Origin: Tritrichomonas musculus
Taxonomy: Eukaryota > Parabasalia > Tritrichomonadida > Tritrichomonadidae
Assembly: GCA_039105265.1 (NCBI GenBank)
Contig: JAPFFF010000004.1
Coordinates: 4,278,001-4,342,000 of the forward strand
Length of the DNA: 64,000 bases
Reading direction: 5' to 3'
The stretch's first letter is position 1. The number at the start of each line of letters is the position of its first letter. The notes under the pieces were generated by a model. It had not been told where the DNA came from. It made no database searches and saw only the letters and a list, made by a program, of their open reading frames with translations. The translations under genes and the position numbers were made by a program. Positions 41,301-49,899 of the stretch are shown here, one piece after another.

Positions 41301-42941
41301 TAGAAAAAGTTGAATAATTGTTTTACTACACATTTTGGCTATTTCGATGCAATATTTACACATTTTGGCAATTAACGATGCATATTTAGCACTTAAACTG
41401 GTTTCAAAAACATTTGAAAAAATCTCTATAATTTTTTGCATAAACTCCAGTAATACTGGCTGAATATCAAGAGGATTTTCAAGATATAATTTTGAGAACA
41501 TTTTGATGGCTTTTTTACGGATTTTGAATGAAGGGTCATAAAGTAATGCATATAATGAAGGAGATGACATTAAACGAAAAGAATTTGAAATTTTAGCTGT
41601 AGCCAACTTTCGAACTTTTTTGGAGCTATCAAATAACGCAACTGAAATTAAAACATCACCACATTTATCTGAAAAATTGTTAAGAATGGTTAACTTGACT
41701 TCTTCATGTATATTAATAAAATTTTTTTGTATTAGGTTTTGAATATTTCCTATAAACGGATGAATAGTATGAAATAAAAGAGCTTCATTAATACGACTCA
41801 AATCATTATTTCTAACTATCATCTTAAAATAATTAACAACGTCATCATTCAAAAGGGAAGGACGTTCTTTTATACATGAAAGATAATGAATACAATAATT
41901 ATCAGGGGTAAACGAAATTGATATATCTGGAAATACTGCTAATAAAGCTGAATAAGCATCATAAACGCAATTGTTTAAAAGATTTTCATTATAATTAATT
42001 TTAATGCACTCTATAATAGGATTTGGATCAATATTTTGACGAAATATTAAAATTGCTTCTTTTAATTGTGGAGAATATAACTTTTTCGATATTAAAATAG
42101 AAATGAATTTGTTAACGTCAAAATTAAATACTGCTAGATTCCTACATATTTTCAAAATCAAATTACATCCAGTGGTTTCATTAAAAGTTAGTAAAGAATT
42201 AATTAATTCGTCAGTTTTATCTATGAACAAATCACTTCGAATATCATAAATTACATGAAGTAGATAAACAGTTCCAACGTTTCCTTTTTTAAGCGATGAA
42301 AAACATTTATAATAAATTTGCTTTGAATCATCAGTATGCTCTCTTTCAAGGTAAAATTTTATAATTTTAAGAATAACTCTAGATGTATCATCAAAATCAT
42401 TTTCAGTTAAAAGTTGGAGAAAATATGAAAAATTTTGGGATATTATTGGAATTGTATCTAGTGGTATTACTTTTATTGCTTGATTCAAAACAGTTAAAGC
42501 ATTTTTAATATTTTTTTTGAGCGAAAGTTGCGTAGAAACATAAACAAGAGGGTTTTTAAAAACAAAGGAATTAGTGGAAGACATTAAAACAGAAAATTTT
42601 AGGATATAGGCACTTGCTTTGACAATAGTAAGATTATCGCAGGATAATTTTGAATTTAGCCATGAATGATAATTCAACATAAGATCAAAATTGTATGTGT
42701 AGTTTATAAGTAAATATATCATAAGAAGTTTATGAAATACAAATTTGGTTGAATCAATTTGAACAGGCTTATTTGCATCTTTTTGCCAAGATTCAAAAAA
42801 TTCTAACAATTGTGTCTCCGAAAGATTGAGTATACGCGGTGTTAATTTTTTGACAAGGTTCATACAGAACGATTTCCATTGCTTGTAATCTGTGAAATTA
42901 GTTGAATCATATTTTTCGATTAGCGATGAAATTTCGTCCAT
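35310..42941 (-). CDS. TOR: TOR serine/threonine kinase (PIKK family)
   Basis: Growth-control kinase, central to TORC1/TORC2. The 2543-residue protein has N-terminal HEAT repeats (about 1-1150), FAT region (about 1200-1850), an FRB-like helical segment beginning WFELWVHALECASRL (near 1910), kinase domain (about 2130-2400) and FATC. Catalytic motifs are intact: GLGDRHPSN (D2343, N2348) and HIDFGES (D2362). LKGNEDLRKDERLMQLF and FPEKVPFRLTRM closely follow mTOR, and the end YIGWCPFW is mTOR's. Oddities: a Gln/Asn-rich insertion of about 90 residues inside the FRB (1972-2062), an Asn/Ser-rich insert before FATC (about 2430-2480), an acidic ENEIEDTENE repeat near 1670-1735, and an Asn/Ser/Pro tract near 610-650. 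Confidence 0.95.
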   Translation of the reverse strand: MDEISSLIEKYDSTNFTDYKQWKSFCMNLVKKLTPRILNLSETQLLEFFESWQKDANKPVQIDSTKFVFHKLLMIYLLINYTYNFDLMLNYHSWLNSKLSCDNLTIVKASAYILKFSVLMSSTNSFVFKNPLVYVSTQLSLKKNIKNALTVLNQAIKVIPLDTIPIISQNFSYFLQLLTENDFDDTSRVILKIIKFYLEREHTDDSKQIYYKCFSSLKKGNVGTVYLLHVIYDIRSDLFIDKTDELINSLLTFNETTGCNLILKICRNLAVFNFDVNKFISILISKKLYSPQLKEAILIFRQNIDPNPIIECIKINYNENLLNNCVYDAYSALLAVFPDISISFTPDNYCIHYLSCIKERPSLLNDDVVNYFKMIVRNNDLSRINEALLFHTIHPFIGNIQNLIQKNFINIHEEVKLTILNNFSDKCGDVLISVALFDSSKKVRKLATAKISNSFRLMSSPSLYALLYDPSFKIRKKAIKMFSKLYLENPLDIQPVLLEFMQKIIEIFSNVFETSLSAKYASLIAKMCKYCIEIAKMCSKTIIQLFLNVTNSFNDELYIKVNPLREIERNNNQVATPPPIFSNKDSFSSVMNGSSNSSLSHSTFTECDPNSVPNSNSSSGSSNSNSILNPNPNQNQNQNQNPNANDDFNLDFLMRDSPNRISFDTVYSRHQQQPLRQQLLLHTQSHIANKRDSFLVRAIADLGSIVEPNLKMILHTFYIILKQRNDEKLLITTVKALIKLSSQLYNGLNINLQCPEILNPLTKIMLRTQNESLIQQISKLIGGNFDSIDVFQTQFNTSFWKFNENPTDFICQNLIIFIREPSRALYRTAAKVFDCDPRNSAKYASKYISFLIFCIENGSEEAKAGVFSCLEYIVLATKHEITPMIPEIFDVVTKNIEKQKCVHFCIALSYTLGGDISNWISKIYQRVLALLSPKDFSYFKAAMKFSIFSILYQHCLIDYFIIALEAFEFNDSKFVDSFVKYCCILIQNEDVSFYESRISILAIKLMNNSFDRAKEILINLVHSLGSKTPVSVFNFISCFCQIDIENESVTRYRLSFKPKQLNPEYTQPSHFFKDLKYPSEKGINRFIQDLVHMTISLSPNPSIRVCTELFSIAPKFIQKVFPLAFLSCWKSATQDDRDSFSSVVCKILQLHKTPHKRLLKLVQLTDMAGIPMKIDELLVADLSHSAQFSMYLLQKRFIKKRSDPELIKKLLQVNLKMGHTHTIRTLLTKIDPFMTQNEKADWLMNIGDWEASLKILKKINGPLSMICKCYRYLGQPGEILKLEPLFDLTNYDENDESLELIAWAFTNLGQLDKAKPYIERYSKQLTPVRNTFSILFDLMSKDLESAERHIESAYKIIGAQKNILASGDQNQLNIYFNFLQLLIESQEALEFLKLNPIESSQMISIWKSRISGFKRSSIAWERMINLRKIAVPISTNVDFYTEIISVLRKERRYRVINTIFGKYFDGSPNDLILFEKMKFKWEYGHRQEAVDDLSIVIQMLDKNLTMKKYLKLFRLKKNSIYISLLNHMWTDQNFPFPYVSKDCFDYFNVSNSSELLATLFNKTEDEKRVFCKYLIKKYPKEAFKMNQIYALNVPKDRRIHLYKAYGYWMYHLNSNKSYNLTESAKGFLTATKLNPYCESYWRGWAYSNLKLFRLYYDHPKTIDSIDEAFPSSKSNSEIEDTEYEDDENETDTENEIEDTENEIEDIENEIKKNDGVVSEGSFGTYYGVCFDDIYFSDHSNEKRVKLAFANKKLKNIDVYVINALIGFLKSASFTKSNSLEFLCQLFSVLFEIEDSSIIPKYLIDEILMISPSKIVKVLPQITAQIGHPDPLISEIVTSLLQGVGTDYFQRLYFALNVYISAPRTVNFANSEADDIKRKNAIEIIDEFRAKFADVIQDASLFISGMERASNTWFELWVHALECASRLRNESPEKAVELIRNQIEQTSRPICELDYLFIKLFGQQIGLLKTLINQCYPQPQQQQQQVQQQQPAINNNNNSGEVVVTYFPSNNSNLKIRDTKVVSNVNIIQHAPTLIPAIKNASINNPIIANQNANNVINMNVITTSHSSFTDDQKRDIQLWAYIRQLYMLIQDKVNRLSVIMLTKVSEELTSKTHFNLKVPGLKNTNATIESLDQALEVIGTQQHPRCLCLKTSEGERLKYLLKGNEDLRKDERLMQLFSLVNSIFKRTRETKELQAYIVRYAVVPMTMSCGLIAWVTDADTFHQIVTDARATSNNAVKGRTKTDDKSDNKLVDINRNTGHHEYSKTLKEIDIIKDFTSADFVGLNKLQKYEVFTRVAEQLNGDELFMMMWKRSPNALEWMKRIKRFTLTSALMSMVGYIIGLGDRHPSNIMIQRSTGNVVHIDFGESFESTLKRKDFPEKVPFRLTRMIVNSLEGSIHDGMFTVHCNTIMEVMRNNISSMMAQLLIFVHEPLKDMKLPNTNINTSNSTSNSNSNSNSTSNSNSNSTSNSASNSNLNQNENNQSSNNNNYDTSQVESLINRVEQKLSGKEEGGHLSVKEQVDYLIKEAVNPMNYVQHYIGWCPFW

Positions 42942-44491
42942 TTTTATATTTCAATTACAATTTTTAAAAAGTTGCTCTAATTGTTAAAATATTGAATATT
43001 ATATGAGAAACTTTTTCTGCTATTGATCTTAAAAAAAAAACTGTAAAATAGCTTTTTTTTTTCAAATATAATTTTTGCTATTTTTTGAAAAAAACCCAAA
43101 GGAAAAATAATTTTAAAATAAACAATAGTTTTAAATGATGTGGTTGAAGTTTAGCGTGGGAATGAAACTTTTTGAATGAATATCAACCACATTCAGTTAA
43201 TAAAAATTTTATAAATTGGATTATTGAATTATCATAAAAATTTCAAAATATTAAATATATTTTTATATTGATCAATATGATATAATTTTTATTATATGTT
43301 TATTAAAATAATATGGCGCTTTTTAATATCTAATCTTAACTCATAAAATTTTTCAGAATTTCAAAGAATTTTAAAAACCAATAAAAATTGAATATCATAG
43401 AAAAAATTATTCTAAAAAAACAATAATTAATAAATTTATTCTAATATATTCAATAAAGAACGTAGGAAACTATTTGACCTCCGACTACTTGCATATATGG
43501 AATATTTATTTATTATTAATGATATATTTAATTAATATATTTAATAAAATATTAATTTTTCTAACGGTACGTTTTGAGATATTATCAAACATTTATAATC
43601 CCAAAATTAACCAAACACTAAAAATTCAATGGTTTATAATAATTTTATTGAGAAAGTAATGAAAATATTTTTCATCAAAACAAAGGAAATTCGATAAATT
43701 ATGCATGAAAATGCGTATTATTATCGAGCAGTAGTATTATTAAAGTAGTTTACACAGCTAAGAATCAGCACGAATGAATGCAATCCAGATTATGCCATAA
43801 CTCTAGAAAAATTCAAAATTTGAAAAAGCAAACAGCAGTATGGTTTAACTTACAAGCTCTTATCTTTGTATATTTGGTTATTTTATAAGCTTTGCTCTAC
43901 AAAAGATGAAACAAATATTCAGTTTCAAAAAGCTATTCAATCATCTTTTACTATTTGTTTTTAACGTATTTATCGTGTTAAAAGACTATTTTACGTACCA
44001 AATTTTACCTATTTGAAAATGATATGATTCGAAAATCATATCTTCATTTATTGCTAAGATAAAAAAGCAATACCTAAAAACTTTAGTAAAATAACGCGTA
44101 TTATTTTTATATGATTTATTAAAATATAGTTTTTTTTTTAAATAATATATTAAAGATTTTGATTCGCTTCTTCTTATAAAATATTGATTTGATTTCTATG
44201 AAAAATGGGATATTGCCATTAAAATTAATTTTTTTATCGTTTTCGTAATATTTTAATAATATTTATTTGTAAAAAACTGCAAACAAAGAGAAATTCTGTC
44301 GCATGTGCGATGAAAACTCCTTATCAATTTGTCTCCATCAATATTTCCCACGTAAAAAAGATTAAAACAAAATTATTTTAATTATATTTATTATAAAAAC
44401 CACAAAAAAGCATTCATATATCGTAAAAAATCATGATTCATTCTTTGATAACAAAATAAAATTAATGATTCAAAAAATAAACCAAGAAAAA
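42942..44491. other. 1.5 kb AT-rich intergenic region
   Basis: Holds the 5' side of TOR and the 3' side of the next - strand gene. A short inverted repeat ATGTGGTTGA / TCAACCACAT occurs at 43138-43147 and 43183-43192. No gene or RNA is supported; a 61-codon frame near 43474 has no motif. Confidence 0.45.
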
Positions 44492-47400
44492 TTAAGGTTG
44501 CTCATATATACTATCATCTGAAACAATTTCCATAAATATTTCAAACAATTTTTTGTTATATTTTTTAAAGCTTTGCTGAACAGCGGGCCATGTTTTTGTA
44601 TGACCTTTGAGATTGTGAGCAAAAAGACTAAATATATCCATTTGTATTATTTCTTCATTTTCCATTAAAATTTCAAGTAATTCTGATATTTGAGTTGAAT
44701 CAAGAAGACTATCAATTCCATCAACATAAAAAGTTAAAACAACAAAAAGGCGAATCATCGATTCAGCAAATTGCCAATTTTTCGTAGACACATACTTAAT
44801 TAGTCGAGAGACAAAAGCTTTCACTTTCTTTTTACGATATATAACTCTCCTTATAACACCTGAATGCATCAAACAAGCAAGTAATCGAATAACTTGAGGC
44901 GTGGCAAGCTGAACGCTATCAAAAGCTTCAAGTGACCTTCCAAGTATGGATTCAGAACCGATTTCTTGTGCAAACAATGATTCAATTTCAATATTTCGTG
45001 AAGCAAGACAAAGGAAAAAGTGAAGAACTTCACTTGTTGGCTGGAATATATCAATTAACGTGTCTAGTTTCCAACTTTCAGCAATCGCCATTTGGCCTTC
45101 ACGAAAGCCAAATACAAATTCTGAAGCTGTTAAAATAACACAATTAAAATGAGTTATATTTTCTCTAGCAACATTAAGTTCAGATAATAGAAGATCAGGA
45201 AAACCGTTTTCGAGAGCAATTACTTTGGCCTCAGGTGAAGTATTAAATATTTGAGGTAAAATTGTATGCAATGCTGAGGAGCAACAAGAGGCTTCAAGGA
45301 AAGAACGATAAAGATTAATTAGAACAATAACTGAAGATTCAGGAAAAGGAATTCCAATTAATAACAAATGATTGATACAAACAAAAGCTAAGTTTAAATC
45401 ACATTTCTTTAAGGTTGAACATATTATATCATGAATATCAGAATTGAAGTAAGAAAGAGAACGATCAGGCGTTGATGCCAAAACTTGAAGAACATGATCT
45501 GTATATTGAGGTATTTGAAGAAGATTCGTTAATGCATCTGCAATTTCAGCGCTATCATAATCAATTCCTAATAAACATTGCAATGCACAGTTAACAAAAA
45601 GCGGACTCGATGTTGGCGTTAAAAAAGATAAAATAAATTCATTTGCTTTCGATACTTGAGCACGAATTGCAGGAACTTGAAGCATTTTTAATAATTCAAG
45701 CGAAAAAATTGTTTCACCAGTCGATATATGATAAAGACCAGCTAAATTGTCAGATGGCGGCGGGTTAGAGTGACAAAACTCATTAAACAGCTCCAAAGCT
45801 GATGCACGAGCACAGATAGCTTCATTTTCATGGGAAGATACACAAAGAGCAAGAGCTGCATTTTCGGAATTAGATATTGCGGTATGAAATCCAAATGATT
45901 TTGTAATAGGATCTTTCAATTCTGCAAATTTAGCTCCAAGTTCTCCTTTTTCTTGAAGAAGAAGAAGTACTGCAAGTTGCCTTTTAACATTTATTGGCTG
46001 CTCTTCATCATAAAGAGTTTTCAATTTTTCAAAATCAATTCCTTCAACGGGTTTTTTAAAATTCATTTTGGTAACGATAAATGAAAGAGCAGCACGTTTT
46101 GTTGAAGGATCTATAATATAATCTGTTATTTTTTCTGGAGTTTGAACATCACTACCATATTCTACAAGAACTTGAGCAAGCTTTAGACCAATTCCAGGCG
46201 CGTCAGCTATATACTTTTCACATATGTTTTTTGCTGCATTTGATGATCTTTTTGCAGCAAGTACGCATAGTAACATGAGGTATAATAAATTATGAGGAGG
46301 AACTGAAGCTGATAGTTTGGCGGCTGCACTATCTTCAGAATCGATTTGATCAAGTATATCTTTTCCTAAATTCTTATTACAAATGACAAGTGACGTATAT
46401 AACTTATAATCAAACTTTTCGTTAATAGGCTTATGTTTGTCTAAATTAGTACCAATCCATTCTTTGACAATAGGTATAAGAGGAAAAGTTTTGGTAGGCT
46501 GATAAAACTTGGGTTTGTAATTACCACCAATTCCATGGATTATAAACTGATCTTCAAGATAAGCTGGTAAACGTAATAAATTAGCTCCATCCGATTCAAT
46601 TCTTAAAAATGGCCAAAAGACAAAACGCGTTAAAACTGGAAGTAAATGAATATAGTTTTTTTCATCAATAATTTCAACAAGATGTCTCAAACGTTTAATA
46701 TCAGTTATTCTAAAGTTTCCATCTCTTATGGCTAAAGCATGCATTAGTTCTGGATAATCCTCGAGTTCTAAATTATATAATGAAGGTAGAATTGATCTAA
46801 CATCACAATAAGGATCTAGAAGCATGGAAATCATCTTCTCTGCAGATATCCTTTTGATATCAAGAGGGTGATCATTTGATAAAATTATAGATAATAAATT
46901 ATTAGCAACTTGTTTCTCGGGTATATTTGAATGCTCTTCTAAATTTTTCATGAATTTTTTAACATAAAAATCTTTTTCAGGTTGCTTGAAAACATCAGGA
47001 AAAGATTTGATTCCAATTGTTGAAGTGAGAATTTTTTTGATTGTTTCTCTTACCCAATCATGCTTATGATATAAAAATCTAATACACGAACAAAAATAAG
47101 TTAGATTATCTGAATATTCAATAACATCGATTATTGATTTAAAAATATCACCATCTTTTTCCATTGGCATGCATTGTAAATGAGCTAACAAATTATCTGA
47201 TAAAGGAGGATTAACTAAAGTTGGTAATTTAATTGATACTAAAGAAATTGCGTATTCACGAACATTTGAATCAAATAATCCATAACATAAAAGTGGTTCA
47301 AGAAAAGGGTGAATATCAATTCTTTTATCCCGTGCATATTTATAAAAGGCAATACGAACTGCTGGCGATGGATGAGTAATAAAAATATCTGGTGGAGAGC

Positions 47401-48067
47401 AACTGACGAGTTTTTGGAGGTTACAATATTCAAGAAGATCACGATCAATTTCGATTTCACAATTATTGATTGCATTAATTTTAGATATTACACTTTGAAC
47501 TTGCTCTATCTGCTCGCGAAAATCGTCAGGAGCTATTTTTGATAATTTTTTATGCAATTTTGGATAACGAAGGGCAATAACTGGATCCAAAAGAGGCAAA
47601 CCATCGACAATAGAATTTGATGTTGCAACAATTCTTAAAAGAGGAATCATTAATGGCTTGATTTGAGACATTTTTTGCATACAAATATCAACAAGAGAAT
47701 GCGACGCCGAGATATTTGCAACAGTAAGCAAATCATAGCATGTTTCACACACAAGCGGTAATAATTCATCAATTTTAAAGAAAGGTATCAGCTTTTCGGT
47801 AAACATTTGACAGACAGGAGCAATTGACTTTCGAATATCGCAAAAAGGACCAACTCTTAATCTTTTATCTGTTTCGATATTGATACGAACAGCAATTTTT
47901 CTACACCAAGCGCGTAATATTGAAAACAAAGTAAAATTTTGTCGAGGATCTTCATGTCTGATGATTTGAAAAATACGTTGCATTAAAAACTTCTCAACTA
48001 TCATTCGTTCGGGCATTGCATCTTCAACATAATCGGCGAGTTTAGCGAAAAATTCAACATCATTCAT
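44492..48067 (-). CDS. Large HEAT/ARM-repeat-like protein, 1191 residues, unassigned
   Basis: The protein is almost entirely alpha-helical by eye, with repeated pairs of amphipathic helices (for example SPAVRIAFYKYARD, NVREYAISLVSIKLPTL, DWVRETIKKILTS, SSALHTILPQIFN), as in HEAT or armadillo solenoids. No catalytic motif, membrane segment or low-complexity region is visible. I do not recognise an orthologue. Candidate classes are scaffolds of basal bodies, transport or PIKK complexes, but the sequence does not choose among them. The ATG at 48067 is the first of the frame, and TTTCAAAATA lies just upstream. It is intact and, unlike the TOR protein, lacks Asn/Gln inserts. Confidence 0.7.
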   Translation of the reverse strand: MNDVEFFAKLADYVEDAMPERMIVEKFLMQRIFQIIRHEDPRQNFTLFSILRAWCRKIAVRINIETDKRLRVGPFCDIRKSIAPVCQMFTEKLIPFFKIDELLPLVCETCYDLLTVANISASHSLVDICMQKMSQIKPLMIPLLRIVATSNSIVDGLPLLDPVIALRYPKLHKKLSKIAPDDFREQIEQVQSVISKINAINNCEIEIDRDLLEYCNLQKLVSCSPPDIFITHPSPAVRIAFYKYARDKRIDIHPFLEPLLCYGLFDSNVREYAISLVSIKLPTLVNPPLSDNLLAHLQCMPMEKDGDIFKSIIDVIEYSDNLTYFCSCIRFLYHKHDWVRETIKKILTSTIGIKSFPDVFKQPEKDFYVKKFMKNLEEHSNIPEKQVANNLLSIILSNDHPLDIKRISAEKMISMLLDPYCDVRSILPSLYNLELEDYPELMHALAIRDGNFRITDIKRLRHLVEIIDEKNYIHLLPVLTRFVFWPFLRIESDGANLLRLPAYLEDQFIIHGIGGNYKPKFYQPTKTFPLIPIVKEWIGTNLDKHKPINEKFDYKLYTSLVICNKNLGKDILDQIDSEDSAAAKLSASVPPHNLLYLMLLCVLAAKRSSNAAKNICEKYIADAPGIGLKLAQVLVEYGSDVQTPEKITDYIIDPSTKRAALSFIVTKMNFKKPVEGIDFEKLKTLYDEEQPINVKRQLAVLLLLQEKGELGAKFAELKDPITKSFGFHTAISNSENAALALCVSSHENEAICARASALELFNEFCHSNPPPSDNLAGLYHISTGETIFSLELLKMLQVPAIRAQVSKANEFILSFLTPTSSPLFVNCALQCLLGIDYDSAEIADALTNLLQIPQYTDHVLQVLASTPDRSLSYFNSDIHDIICSTLKKCDLNLAFVCINHLLLIGIPFPESSVIVLINLYRSFLEASCCSSALHTILPQIFNTSPEAKVIALENGFPDLLLSELNVARENITHFNCVILTASEFVFGFREGQMAIAESWKLDTLIDIFQPTSEVLHFFLCLASRNIEIESLFAQEIGSESILGRSLEAFDSVQLATPQVIRLLACLMHSGVIRRVIYRKKKVKAFVSRLIKYVSTKNWQFAESMIRLFVVLTFYVDGIDSLLDSTQISELLEILMENEEIIQMDIFSLFAHNLKGHTKTWPAVQQSFKKYNKKLFEIFMEIVSDDSIYEQP

Positions 48068-48514
48068 ATATTTTGAAATTTTAAACGGATTGATGATTTA
48101 TATTCAATTTTATTTCAGAATTTAAAGTATTTATTTCTATACTATAGATTGATTTATTAATAATATTGCTTTTAGTCCAAAAAAATTGATAAAGCAATTA
48201 AATTTTTTTTTTTTTATAATATTCATATATATATATATTTTTTCTTAATAATCAATTTTAGATAGTTTTCAAAGGTAAATCATCAATAATATCACAGATA
48301 TTAATCAATGACATATTTGTTTGTAAAGCCTCAATATAAAATTTTCTTTGATAGAATATCAACAAGTACTTTGTTAACCACTAATAAAAACATAGTTATG
48401 ATAAATTCGTTATTTTGAAAAAACGAAAAAATAAACGTATATATAGAAATGAAAAAGAAAGAAAAGAATAATAATAATTAATCGTTTTTATTTATAAATA
48501 AAATTATTATATTT
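48068..48514. other. Intergenic region, AT-rich
   Basis: Separates two - strand genes; presumably holds the promoter of the 1191-residue protein and the 3' end of the coiled-coil gene. Nothing else seen. Confidence 0.4.
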
Positions 48515-49438
48515 TTATTCATCTCTTTGTTCAGTATCAATAACACTATCTTGTTGATCATTTCCCATTAAATGATCGACAATTCGCCGGCGCTGATTAT
48601 CTATTATTTCAAGCAATTCTTCTACATGCTTTTGATAATGCATTTGCTTTTTATCTAACTTTCGTTTTAATCTATTTGTATCTCGTTGAATTTGTTGTGA
48701 TTCGTCTTGAGCTTCAGCTATTGGATTTTGCATTCCATTATTTTTAGGATCATTATTTTTTGATTTGTTATTTTGCGAATCTTTCCATTGACAAATTTTT
48801 TCTTCAATTTTCAATTTTAATAATTTAGTTTGATAAGCTTCCCACTTTTCTCTAAGAGAATGATTTGTAGCTCTATTCTGATTAATAATAGATTTAAGTT
48901 CTGCAGCATGCTCTGAACCAGCTTTTTGATCAATTTCTCTGAGCCTTTTCTCTGATTGCTGAGCTTCTTCTTTTGCACTTTGAATATCACCTTGAAGTCT
49001 ATCATATTCTAAATATGTGACTTTTAATTCTTCTTCTGTTTCTTGATAAGCAGCACTTCGATCGTCTTCTTGAGCTTTTTCATATTCTTCACGTAGAGTT
49101 TCGAGAGTATTTTCAGCACCTCTAATGCTCTTTTCAACTTGATTAATTGTTGTATCATGAATAGTTTTGCTTTCTGGTCTTTCAGAGGATTTTGATACTG
49201 TTTTATTAATAGCTTCTGTTTTCTGAGCAATTTTATCCTTTAAACGGTTTAATTGAGTACGTTGAAGTTTGATTTGGTTTTGAATTTGAAGAGTTTTCAT
49301 TCGATATTCATGAATTTCTGAAGGATGGATTTCTCTTGGTTTTGGTTTTCCACTCAGTTTCACTGTTGTATTTGTGTTTTGATTTGAATTAGAGCCTGAT
49401 GAGGTCTTGCCTCTCTTGGTCTGTGAAGTTTGCTTCAT
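48515..49438 (-). CDS. Coiled-coil protein, 307 residues, unassigned
   Basis: The start is ATG 49438 (a TTG precedes it). Residues 1-40 are Ser/Thr/Asn-rich and basic (SQTKRGKTSSGSN). Residues about 45-285 are an almost continuous coiled coil (IQNQIKLQRTQLNRLKDKI, NTLETLREEYEKAQEDD, LQGDIQSAKEEAQQSEKRL). A break occurs near NNKSKNNDPKNNGM. The tail is acidic. Such proteins are common in the trichomonad cytoskeleton, but no specific family is recognised. It is divergent from the WDR5-like gene with 461 bases between starts. Confidence 0.7.
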   Translation of the reverse strand: MKQTSQTKRGKTSSGSNSNQNTNTTVKLSGKPKPREIHPSEIHEYRMKTLQIQNQIKLQRTQLNRLKDKIAQKTEAINKTVSKSSERPESKTIHDTTINQVEKSIRGAENTLETLREEYEKAQEDDRSAAYQETEEELKVTYLEYDRLQGDIQSAKEEAQQSEKRLREIDQKAGSEHAAELKSIINQNRATNHSLREKWEAYQTKLLKLKIEEKICQWKDSQNNKSKNNDPKNNGMQNPIAEAQDESQQIQRDTNRLKRKLDKKQMHYQKHVEELLEIIDNQRRRIVDHLMGNDQQDSVIDTEQRDE

Positions 49439-49899
49439 CAAAATAACGTAAATTTAAAACCGTTATTTTTTTAAAAAAACAAAAGCAATTATTATTCTCT
49501 TTACCATTTACATCCATATATCTAGACAATACATATTTAATGTTAACATTTAAAATTTTATAATTTTTTTTTCCCAATCAATCCTTATTCATAAGGTTTA
49601 AAAAAACGCTATTACCAGAAAAAACAAAATGCACAACATGATTTTAATATAGATAAATTTTAATAATCATATCTCAAAAAATTCAAAATGTTGAATTAAT
49701 TTAATTAATCAAGTTAAAACAGTTTCTATTATTAAAGTATTAATAAAATTAAATGGCAAGAAATTACAGGACTTAATGAATTCAAATACAGTAGGTATAA
49801 GAATAATGAACTTTATGTATGATTAGCAATTGATCACTTTGTTACTAAGTTTGTATGAATAATATTGAAAAAGTTTAAAACTTAACAATTTTTTTTCTG
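49439..49899. promoter_or_regulatory. Divergent intergenic region
   Basis: Lies between the starts of the coiled-coil gene (-) and the WDR5-like gene (+), so it should hold both promoters. It is AT-rich and no consensus Initiator is obvious just before either ATG. Confidence 0.4.

Noticed and set aside
43474-43659. 61-codon frame in the TOR upstream region
   Set aside because: Short, AT-driven and without motif or start context.
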